Assembly: GCA_019244185.1 (NCBI GenBank)
Contig: JAFATB010000023.1
Span: 124,001 to 188,000 of the forward strand
DNA length: 64,000 nt
Direction of reading: 5' to 3'
DNA from: Acidobacteriota bacterium
GTDB taxonomy: Bacteria > Acidobacteriota > Thermoanaerobaculia > Gp7-AA8
Shown here: in pieces, positions 33,305-40,402 of the stretch
How the letters are laid out: every line of letters starts with the position of its first letter
Numbering within the stretch: the first letter of the stretch is position 1
The notes under the pieces: model-generated
Databases searched by the model: none
What the model saw: the letters and a program-made list of their open reading frames with translations, nothing else
Told to the model about the DNA's origin: nothing
Translations under genes and position numbers: made by a program

Positions 33305-35242
33305 ATGAGACCGCGCGCCATTGCCTTGCTGCTCGTTTCCGCCGCGATCGCCGTTCCGTCGTTCGCGCAGCGCACGCAGAAGCCGCCGCTGCATGGCGCG
33401 CACTGGATGGCCATCACCGGCAAGCCGCTCTCCGCGACCGCGGGCGCGATGATGTTTCAGAAGGGCGGCAACGCCGTCGACGCGGCCGCCGCGATGCTGG
33501 CGGCCGTCTGCACGCAGTGGGACACGCTCTCGTGGGGCGGCGAGACGCAGGCGCTCATCTACAACCCGCACACGAAGAAGGTGATCGGCATCGACGCGCT
33601 CGGCGTCGCGCCGACCGGCGCCACCGCGCAGTACTACCTCTCGAAAGGTCTCAAGGTGCCGCCGGAGTACGGCCCGCTCGCCGCGCTGACGCCCGGCACG
33701 CCGGGCGGTCTCATGACGATGCTGGCCGAGTACGGGACGCTGTCGCTCAAAGACGTGCTCGCGCCGGCGATCCAGATGGCGGACGGCTTTCCGATCGAGG
33801 CGCAGCTGGCGAGCACCATCGAGAAGAACAAGTCGTGGCTCAAGCAGTGGCCGTACTCGCGCACGACGATGCTCACGCATCTGCGCGACGCGAACGCGAG
33901 CGCATCAGCGAGCGCAACGACCGCGTCGACGCAAAGCAGCGTGACGCCGGCGCACGACGTCGTGGGCGGCGCGGCGTCGTCGCCCGCATCGACGCGCGAG
34001 GCGCCGGAGCCGGGCGAGATGTTCCACCAGCCCGAGCTCGCGGCGACGCTGCGCAAGCTCGTCGACGCGGAGCAGCAGGCCTTGAAGCGCGGCAAGTCGC
34101 GCAAGGAAGCGATCTACGCCGCGTATGACCGTTTCTATAAGGGCGACATCGCGCAGGAGCTCGCGCGCGGGACGCAGGAGCAGGGCGGTCTCATCACGAC
34201 CGACGATCTCGCGCGCTGGCAGGTGAAGATCGAAGAGCCGGTGATGACGAACTATCGCGGCGTCGACGTCTACAAGCTCACCGTCTGGACGCAGGGTCCG
34301 TCGATGCTGCAGGCGCTGAACATCCTCGAGAACTTCGATCTCAAGTCGATGGGCTACAACAGCGCGCGCTACATCCATACGCTCTATCAGGCGCTCAACC
34401 TCGCGTACGCCGATCGCGACTTCTACTACGGCGATCCGTACTTTCCGCCGGCCGAGCCGGTGCGCGGACTGCTGTCGAAGGACTACGCGCGCGAGCGCGC
34501 GAAGCTCGTCAATCCCGAGCGCAACGATCCGAACATCGGACCCGGCGATCCGTATCCGTATCAGAACGAGAAGAATCCGTTCCTCGACACGCTGCGCGAC
34601 TGGAACGCGACCGCGGCAAAACCGGTCGCGAGCTTCGAGCGCTTTCACGAGCAGTTCCTCGCCGGCACGACGTCGATCGAAGCCGCGGACGAGGAAGGGT
34701 GGGTCGTCTCCGTCACGCCGAGCGGCGGCTGGGTTCCCGCGGTGATCGCGGGGCACACGGGCGTCGGTCTCTCGCAGCGCGCGCAGAGCTTCGACACCGA
34801 TCCGAAGCAGAACCCGTTCAACGTGATCGAGCCGGGCAAGCGCCCGCACGTCACGCTCACGCCGACGCTGGCGATGAAGAACGGCGCGCCGTTCCTCGCC
34901 TTCGCCGTGCAGGGCGGCGACACGCAGGACCAGAACCTTCTGCAGTTTTTCCTCGACGTCGTCGAATTCGGCATGACCCCGCAGGAAGCGACCGAGGCCG
35001 CGAACTTCAACACGTTCCAGGTGCGCAAATGGCTCGGCGACCGCCAGTCGGTTCCCGGCCGCATCCTCCTCAACGACCAGACCCCGCCGTGGGTGCGCGG
35101 CGAACTGCAGAAGATGGGCTACACGCTGACGTTCGAAGACCGCACGTCCGGCCCCATCAACGCGATCGAGTTCGACCAGAAGCACGGCACCATGTGGGGA
35201 GGGAGCTCGAATCATGGGGAGGACTATGGGATTGGATGGTGA
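33305..35242 (+). CDS. Gamma-glutamyltransferase-like protein, secreted
   Basis: A 645-residue protein with a signal peptide (MRPRAIALLLVSAAIAVPSFAQ). The Ntn-hydrolase fold is visible: GGNAVDAAAAMLAAV, GTPGGLMTMLAEYGTLSL in the large subunit, and the expected autoprocessing site GTTSIEAAD with catalytic Thr about 455. The usual third residue His of TTH is Ser here (457), and the lid/GxG part reads VTPSGGWVPAVIAGHTGVGLSQR, so it belongs to a divergent branch. Residues 197-237 are a Ser/Ala/Thr-rich insertion. Typical members hydrolyse glutathione or transfer its gamma-glutamyl group in the periplasm. Confidence 0.83.
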   Translation: MRPRAIALLLVSAAIAVPSFAQRTQKPPLHGAHWMAITGKPLSATAGAMMFQKGGNAVDAAAAMLAAVCTQWDTLSWGGETQALIYNPHTKKVIGIDALGVAPTGATAQYYLSKGLKVPPEYGPLAALTPGTPGGLMTMLAEYGTLSLKDVLAPAIQMADGFPIEAQLASTIEKNKSWLKQWPYSRTTMLTHLRDANASASASATTASTQSSVTPAHDVVGGAASSPASTREAPEPGEMFHQPELAATLRKLVDAEQQALKRGKSRKEAIYAAYDRFYKGDIAQELARGTQEQGGLITTDDLARWQVKIEEPVMTNYRGVDVYKLTVWTQGPSMLQALNILENFDLKSMGYNSARYIHTLYQALNLAYADRDFYYGDPYFPPAEPVRGLLSKDYARERAKLVNPERNDPNIGPGDPYPYQNEKNPFLDTLRDWNATAAKPVASFERFHEQFLAGTTSIEAADEEGWVVSVTPSGGWVPAVIAGHTGVGLSQRAQSFDTDPKQNPFNVIEPGKRPHVTLTPTLAMKNGAPFLAFAVQGGDTQDQNLLQFFLDVVEFGMTPQEATEAANFNTFQVRKWLGDRQSVPGRILLNDQTPPWVRGELQKMGYTLTFEDRTSGPINAIEFDQKHGTMWGGSSNHGEDYGIGW

Positions 35243-35247
35243 GTCAA

Positions 35248-35376
35248 AAGCTGAATGAAGAACGCAGAACGCAGAATGAAGAATTGAGAAAAGGAGAGAG
35301 CGCGCGCTTTGCGCGCGCGCCGTTGGTCCTCATTTCTACGTTCTTCATTCTGCGTTCTGCGTTCTTCATTCAGCTT
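35248..35376. repeat. Heptad-arm palindromic repeat, copy 1
   Basis: The arms 35248-35283 and 35341-35376 are perfect reverse complements (36 of 36). Each is built from 7-nt steps of AGAAYGM type (AGAACGC, AGAACGC, AGAATGA). The 57-nt loop ends in TTGAGAA and TTTCTACG, which copy 2 shares, and contains a second small hairpin (GCGCGCGC-TTT-GCGCGCGC). It lies just behind the gamma-glutamyltransferase stop and ahead of the epimerase gene. Confidence 0.9.
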
Positions 35377-35413
35377 CTAAATCCAGTTTCCCGCCGCACG
35401 CGTACCGTCTGGC

Positions 35414-36085
35414 ATGAACGTCTTCCTCACCGGCGCCTCCGGCTACCTCGCCTCCCGCCTCATCCCCGAGCTTCTCTCGCGCGGCCACACCGTGCGCGGG
35501 CTCGTGCGGCGCGGTTCGGAGCGGAAGCTGCCGCGCGGCGCGGAGGCGGTCGTCGGCGATGCGCTCGATGCGTCGACGTACTCGCATGCGATCGCGCCGT
35601 CCGACACGTTCGTGCATCTCGTCGGCGTCGCGCATCCGTCGCCGGCGAAAGCGGCGGAATTCCGGAGCATCGACCTGGTGTCGATCCGGCAGGCCGTCCA
35701 TGCGGTACGCGGGAGTTCCGTCCGGCATTTCGTCTATCTCTCCGTCGCGCAACCCGCGCCGGCGATGTGCGAGTACGTCGCCGTGCGAGCGGAAGGGGAG
35801 CGGCTCGTGCGCGACAGCGCTCTCGCCGCGACCTTCGTCCGCCCGTGGTACGTCCTCGGCCCCGGCCACCGCTGGCCCTACCTGCTGCTCCCTGCGTACT
35901 GGATCTGGGGCGCGTTTCCGTCACAGCGCGACACCGCGCGCCGGCTGTATCCCGTGAAGCTCGCCGACGTCGTGCGCGCGATGGCCGACGCGATCGAGCA
36001 TCCGCCGAGCGGCGTGCGCGTCATCGAGGCGCCGGAACTGCGCGCGCGCGAGCCGCTCACGCCGGCACGCGTCGTCACGACATAA
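35414..36085 (+). CDS. NAD(P)H-binding SDR-type protein (NmrA/epimerase-like)
   Basis: A 223-residue protein. ATG 35414 follows TACCGT (35403-35408) by 5 nt. The Rossmann motif TGASGYLASRL is at 6-16 with R33-R34 in VRRGSERK, which suggests NADP binding, and a GDALD strand end. The catalytic YxxxK is absent: the usual position reads VYLSVAQPAPAMCEYVAV, with a Ser and a Tyr but no clear Lys. It is short for an extended SDR and may be a regulatory or atypical reductase. The substrate is unknown. The heptad palindrome copy 1 lies immediately upstream. Confidence 0.8.
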   Translation: MNVFLTGASGYLASRLIPELLSRGHTVRGLVRRGSERKLPRGAEAVVGDALDASTYSHAIAPSDTFVHLVGVAHPSPAKAAEFRSIDLVSIRQAVHAVRGSSVRHFVYLSVAQPAPAMCEYVAVRAEGERLVRDSALAATFVRPWYVLGPGHRWPYLLLPAYWIWGAFPSQRDTARRLYPVKLADVVRAMADAIEHPPSGVRVIEAPELRAREPLTPARVVTT

Positions 36086-36126
36086 CGCGTCCCGACGTTC
36101 GCGCGCGCAACGCCGTATCAACGGAC

Positions 36127-36756
36127 ATGCATCGCGCCACACTCGTCCTGCTCGTTCTCCTGCTCGCCGCGTTGCCGGCATCGGCCGGCTGGTGGCCGTC
36201 GTTCAGTCCGCGCACGCTGCAGCTCGAGGTCGGCGATCAGACGTCGGTCGAGGTGCATGCGGTGTGGAGTGGCCTCGTCGACTACGGCAACGGCATCCAC
36301 TGGACGTTCCGCAGCGACGACTCATGGGTGGCGACGGCGAACGCCAGCGTCAACGATCAGGGCTCGCACCTCGTGCCGATCGAGGCGGTCGGTCCGGGCA
36401 CGGCGCGCATCTGTCTCGGCAACAGCGGCGACTCGTGCTACGTCACGATCTTCGTTCGCTGCGGCGAGGAAGCGCCCGTGCGCGCGGCGCAGCCGGTCCT
36501 GCGCGCCGAACTGCACCAGCCGGTGACGCTGTCGGTGGTCACGCCGATCGCGCAGCGCACGCACTTCACGTGGTTCCGCGGCCGCATGGGCGACCGCTCG
36601 CAGCCGCTCGACGCCGCGAGCGCCGAGATCACGTTCGCGCCCGACGCGTACGACGCGCAGTACGTTTGGGTCTCTGCCGTGACGTCGTGCTCGACGAGCA
36701 GCGCGGAGTTCCGCATCGACGTGCCGCGTCCGCGCCAGCACGCGGTGCGTCACTAA
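36127..36756 (+). CDS. Secreted beta-sandwich protein, function unknown
   Basis: A 209-residue protein with a signal peptide (MHRATLVLLVLLLAALPASAG). ATG 36127 lies 5 nt after TATCAA, consistent with other starts here. The mature part begins SFSPRTLQLEVGDQTSVEV, has paired Cys (ICLGNSGDSCYVTIFVRC and VSAVTSC) and looks like two Ig-like domains, the first resembling BIG2-type bacterial Ig. It overlaps the convergent pilT gene by 4 bp (CTAA shared by both stops). The family is not recognised. Confidence 0.75.
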   Translation: MHRATLVLLVLLLAALPASAGWWPSFSPRTLQLEVGDQTSVEVHAVWSGLVDYGNGIHWTFRSDDSWVATANASVNDQGSHLVPIEAVGPGTARICLGNSGDSCYVTIFVRCGEEAPVRAAQPVLRAELHQPVTLSVVTPIAQRTHFTWFRGRMGDRSQPLDAASAEITFAPDAYDAQYVWVSAVTSCSTSSAEFRIDVPRPRQHAVRH

Positions 36757-37970
36757 CGCGACGTACGCAACACCGACTCGAGCTCGTCGGGCCGCGACGA
36801 GCGCACGCGCGCGTCGTCGATCGTGATGAGGCCGTCCGCGACGAGCTTCGCCAGTGAGTCTTCGAGCGAGATCATGCCCTGCCGCTTGCCGAGCGTGATC
36901 TCCGTGGCGAGGTTCTGCAGGCGCTCGTTGCGGATGTGATTGCGCACGGCCTGATTCGCGAGCAGCACTTCCACGGCGACGGCGCGGCCCTGATTGTCGG
37001 CGCGCGGAATCAGCTGCTGCACGACGATGGCGTTGAGGCTGAGCGCGAGCTGTTGCTTGATCTGCGTCTGCTGCGCCGGCGGGAAGACGTCCACAATGCG
37101 ATGGATGGCCTGCGCGGCGTCGCTCGTGTGCAGCGTCGAGAGGATCAGATGTCCCGTCTCCGCGGCGGTGAGCGCGGTGGCGACGGTCTCGAGGTCGCGC
37201 ATTTCGCCGACGAGGATGACGTCGGGATCCTGCCGCAGCGACGCGCGCAGCGCCGCGGCGAATGAAGGCGCGTCGCGTCCCACTTCAACCTGCTCGATGA
37301 TCGACTTTGCGTTGCGGTGCTCGTACTCGATCGGGTCTTCGATCGTGATGACGTGCCGCGCGTCGTTGCGATTCACCTCGCCGACGAGCGCCGCGAGGGT
37401 CGTCGACTTGCCCGAGCCGGTCGGGCCGCAGACGAGCACGAGTCCGCGCGTCGGCTTCACCAGTTCGCCGAGCGCCGGCGGCAGACGCAGTTGCGTGAGC
37501 GTCGGCACTTCCGTCGGCAGCGCGCGCACCGACGCCGCCCACGTTCCACGCTGCCGGTGCACGTTGACGCGGAACCGCCCCGCGCGCCGGTCATCCTCGG
37601 ATGCCGGGCCCGCGAGCCGCAGCGAGAAGTCGGCGGCGCCTTCCGCGTCGATCTTCTCGCGCAGCCGCAACGTCAGAAGGCTGCCGAGGAGATTGTGGAT
37701 GTCGTCGGAGGTGAGCGGAGCGTCGGCCGTGCGCGCGAGACGTCCGCCGACGCGCAGCACCGGCGGCACACCGGCGACGATGAGCAGATCGCTCGCGCCG
37801 CGCTGCGCCATGTCGATGAGCAGCTTCTCGAGCGGATTCCCTTCCGCGACGGTCGCGGACGGCCACGCCGCCGCCGGAGTGGCGGCACGCGCCTCGTCGG
37901 GCGCCGGCTCGACGTCGTTGAGCTCGCGCACGAGCTGCTCGAGTTGCGGATCGCGAATCAGCTTGGCCAT
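36753..37970 (-). CDS. pilT: PilT/PilU-like type IV pilus retraction ATPase
   Basis: A 405-residue GspE-family ATPase. ATG 37970 begins the natural N-terminus; an upstream in-frame start at 38000 adds ten residues. The PAS-like N-domain is followed by Walker A GPTGSGKST (182-190), the Asp box region ITIEDPIEYEH, Walker B DPDVILVGEMRD, and the His box ILSTLHTSDAAQAIHR. The ATPase pulls pili for twitching motility or DNA uptake. About 40 residues between the N-terminus and GNPLEKLL are acidic and Ala-rich, longer than in E. coli-type PilT. No other pilus genes are adjacent. Confidence 0.92.
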   Translation of the reverse strand: MAKLIRDPQLEQLVRELNDVEPAPDEARAATPAAAWPSATVAEGNPLEKLLIDMAQRGASDLLIVAGVPPVLRVGGRLARTADAPLTSDDIHNLLGSLLTLRLREKIDAEGAADFSLRLAGPASEDDRRAGRFRVNVHRQRGTWAASVRALPTEVPTLTQLRLPPALGELVKPTRGLVLVCGPTGSGKSTTLAALVGEVNRNDARHVITIEDPIEYEHRNAKSIIEQVEVGRDAPSFAAALRASLRQDPDVILVGEMRDLETVATALTAAETGHLILSTLHTSDAAQAIHRIVDVFPPAQQTQIKQQLALSLNAIVVQQLIPRADNQGRAVAVEVLLANQAVRNHIRNERLQNLATEITLGKRQGMISLEDSLAKLVADGLITIDDARVRSSRPDELESVLRTSR

Positions 37971-38087
37971 GCGCTCTCGTGTACGAACGAAGCGTGCCAC
38001 AGGTCACGCCGCACGTTCACCGCTCGTTTGCCGCGCGCGGTTTCGTTTCGCGGAACGCGGGGGTCGAACGATGACGAGGAGGAAGTC

Positions 38088-38861
38088 ATGTTCGAGACCT
38101 CAGTCATCCGCGCCCAGGCCGCCGCAGCACGAGGCCGCGTTCCGCTGCTCGGCATCTCCATCGTCGCGCACAGCGCCGTCGTGATCGGCGCGGTCGCGGT
38201 CAGCATCGCCTCCGTCAGCTTCCCCATGCACGCGCCGAAAGAGTTCGCGCGCGCGCCGCTGCTGATGCAGGTCAGCGTTCCGCCGCCCCTCGGCAATCCG
38301 AACGCCGGCGCGCCGCACAAGCCGCAGCAGCCGCAGCCCGCGCAGAAGCCGCAGACGCCGCCGCCCACCGCGATCACCGCACCGCCACAGACGCCCGCGA
38401 CCATCACGCCCGCCGCGCAGCCGCCATCGACCGCGTCGAACGATGCGCCGGCCACCGGCAGCGGCACCGAATCCGGCCCCATCGGCCAGCCGTGGGGCGT
38501 CGCCGGCTCGCTGGGCGATCTCGATGCGCCGCCCGCGACGTCCACGATTCCCGCGACGCCGCCCGTCGAAGAGCGCGTCTATCGGGTCGGTGAAGTGAAA
38601 GCGCCCGTGCTGCTGCGCCGCGTCGAGCCGACGTATCCGCCGATGTTCGTCCGCGCGCACATGCCGGGCAAAGTCGCGCTGCACTGCATCATCGACAAGA
38701 ACGGACGCGTGCGCGACGCGCAGGTCGTGTTCGCGACGAACAGCGCGTTCGCCGACGCCGTGCTGCGCTCACTCGACGGCTGGCGCTACACGCCCGCGTC
38801 GCTGCACGGCGAAGCGGTGGATTGTTACCTCGATCTCTCCGTCGACTTCGGCGTGCACTGA
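38088..38861 (+). CDS. TonB-like energy transducer protein
   Basis: A 257-residue protein. ATG 38088 has GAGGAGG about 5-6 nt upstream. An N-terminal membrane helix (VPLLGISIVAHSAVVIGAVAVSIASVSF) is followed by a Pro/Gln/Lys-rich periplasm-spanning linker (KPQQPQPAQKPQTPPP), then a TonB C-terminal domain (residues about 170-255: PVLLRRVEPTYPPMFVRAHMPGKV, then ALHCIIDKNGRVRDAQVV). TonB transmits proton-motive force to outer-membrane receptors. ExbB/ExbD genes are not in the window. Two TonB-C paralogues occur elsewhere here (14964 and 61520). Confidence 0.87.
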   Translation: MFETSVIRAQAAAARGRVPLLGISIVAHSAVVIGAVAVSIASVSFPMHAPKEFARAPLLMQVSVPPPLGNPNAGAPHKPQQPQPAQKPQTPPPTAITAPPQTPATITPAAQPPSTASNDAPATGSGTESGPIGQPWGVAGSLGDLDAPPATSTIPATPPVEERVYRVGEVKAPVLLRRVEPTYPPMFVRAHMPGKVALHCIIDKNGRVRDAQVVFATNSAFADAVLRSLDGWRYTPASLHGEAVDCYLDLSVDFGVH

Positions 38862-38877
38862 TGTACGGAAGCGGCGC

Positions 38878-39807
38878 TCATGACTCCGGCGCCACTTCAT
38901 CCGCGGACACGATCGGCGGCTTCGACCACGACGTCACGTACACGACGCCGACGATGCCGCCGATCGTGAGCAGCGAGCCGAAGGCGGCGAGCGCGGTGAT
39001 CGGCTCGTGGATGAGCGTCGCGCCGAGGATCATCGAGACGATGACGGCGAGCTGCGAGATCACGCCGACCGTCATCGCGTCGACCCAGCGCAGCGAGAAC
39101 GTGAGCAGCAGCTGCGCGGCGATGGCGAAGAGCGACGTCGCCGCGAGCGAGGTCCACTCGTCGCCGCGCGGCGTCTGCCACGAGGAGATGCCGCCCGGCG
39201 CCGTCGTGAAGAGACCGAGCAGGCAGAAGCTCGCATAGACCGCCCACGAGTTCTCGCCGCGCCGCGCCGCGCGCATCGCCGTCACCGCCACGCCCGACGA
39301 AACCGCCGACATCACGCCGACGAGCTCCCACCGTCCGAAGCCGAGGATGTCGCCCGGCTGCGCGTGCGCATGCACGACGAGGAAGACGCCGGCCAGTGCG
39401 ATCGGCGCGGGAATCAGCACCTTCGCGCTGATGCGCTCTCCAAGAAAGAGCATCGAGAAGATCCCGCTGAAGAGCGGCGCGGTGTAGTTGAGGAGCGTGG
39501 CCACGCCGACGCTGATGTGCGCGATGGCGATGAAGTAGCAGAGCACCGCGATCCCGCCGAAGAAGCCGCGCAGGAACAGGAGGTCGAGCCGCTGGAACGT
39601 GAGCGCGCTGCGGCGGTAGCGCGGCACGAGCAGCGCGGGCAAGAGCCCGACCGCGAAGCGGATCATCGCCACCTCGGAACCGGACAGCCGCGCCGAGGCG
39701 AGCTTCGCCGCGAATGCCATCGCGCCGAAGCACGTCGCCGATGCGGTCATGAGCAGGAGCGCGCGCTGCGTCGCGCGCACGTCGCGAGGCGGATTTGCTA
39801 TCGTCAA
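38878..39807 (-). CDS. EamA/DMT family transporter
   Basis: A 309-residue integral membrane protein with about ten hydrophobic segments in two EamA halves (ALLLMTASATCFGAMAFAAKL and YTAPLFSGIFSMLFLGERIS; LVGVMSAVSSGVAVTAMRA and VISQLAVIVSMILGATLIHEP). The start is TTG 39807; GATAAT (39823-39818) lies 10 nt upstream with no Shine-Dalgarno. Drug/metabolite exporters of this family move amino acids or small metabolites; the substrate is unknown. Only 17 bp separate it from the divergent GNAT gene. Confidence 0.87.
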   Translation of the reverse strand: MTIANPPRDVRATQRALLLMTASATCFGAMAFAAKLASARLSGSEVAMIRFAVGLLPALLVPRYRRSALTFQRLDLLFLRGFFGGIAVLCYFIAIAHISVGVATLLNYTAPLFSGIFSMLFLGERISAKVLIPAPIALAGVFLVVHAHAQPGDILGFGRWELVGVMSAVSSGVAVTAMRAARRGENSWAVYASFCLLGLFTTAPGGISSWQTPRGDEWTSLAATSLFAIAAQLLLTFSLRWVDAMTVGVISQLAVIVSMILGATLIHEPITALAAFGSLLTIGGIVGVVYVTSWSKPPIVSADEVAPES

Positions 39808-39824
39808 CCGGGGGGAGATTATCC

Positions 39825-40292
39825 ATGAGCGAAGTGCTGGTGCGCGCCGCGAGTCGCGACGATGCGCCGACGATCGTCGCGTTTCAGCTGGCCATGGCGC
39901 GCGAGACCGAGGAGCTCGCGCTCGACGTCGACGTGCTCGCGCGCGGCGTCGAAGCGGTGTTCGCCGATCCGTCGAAAGGCCGCTACTTCGTCGTCGAATG
40001 CGACCGCGAGGTGGTCGCGTCGCTGATGATCACCTACGAATGGAGCGACTGGCGCAACGGCACCGTCTGGTGGATCCAGAGCGTCTACGTCCTTCCCGCG
40101 CAGCGCAAGCGCGGCCTCTACGCATCGCTGTACCGCCACGTCCAGTCGCTCATCGCCGATGACGCGAGCGTCCGCGGCATCCGCCTGTATGTGGACGAAC
40201 GCAACGTTCCGGCACAACAGGTTTACGCGAGGCTGGGGATGAATGGGGAACACTATCGCGTGTTCGAGTGGATGAAAGAGATGAAAAGCTGA
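39825..40292 (+). CDS. GNAT family N-acetyltransferase
   Basis: A 155-residue protein. ATG 39825 has GGGGGAG 8 nt upstream. The GNAT fold has strand SLMITYEWSDWRNGTVWWIQSVYVLP (motif A entry) followed by the acetyl-CoA loop AQRKRGLYASLYRHVQ (Q/RxxGxG/A-like, here RKRGLY), then GIRLYVDERNVPAQQVYARLGM. It transfers an acetyl group from acetyl-CoA to an unidentified amine. The stop codon TGA lies inside the left arm of heptad palindrome copy 2, so its last codons border the repeat. Confidence 0.88.
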   Translation: MSEVLVRAASRDDAPTIVAFQLAMARETEELALDVDVLARGVEAVFADPSKGRYFVVECDREVVASLMITYEWSDWRNGTVWWIQSVYVLPAQRKRGLYASLYRHVQSLIADDASVRGIRLYVDERNVPAQQVYARLGMNGEHYRVFEWMKEMKS

Positions 40293-40388
40293 ATGAAGAA
40301 TGCAGAACGCAGAATGAAGAATTGAGAAGGGGAGGCCGGTCCTCTTTCTACGTTCTTCATTCTGCGTTCTGCGTTCTTCATTCAGCCT
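40286..40388. repeat. Heptad-arm palindromic repeat, copy 2
   Basis: The arms are 40286-40321 and 40353-40388, reverse complements at 34 of 36 positions, and nearly identical to copy 1 at 35248-35376. The loop is only 31 nt, and shares the TTGAGAA start and TTTCTACG end with copy 1. The GNAT stop codon is in the left arm; the Shine-Dalgarno of the M16 gene begins right after the right arm. Confidence 0.9.
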
Positions 40389-40402
40389 CTAAAAGGAGTT
40401 CC

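Noticed and set aside
35248-35376. Heptad repeat region as a CRISPR array or simple tandem repeat
   Set aside because: It is an inverted pair of short heptad arms with a loop, found twice; no spacers and no cas genes.
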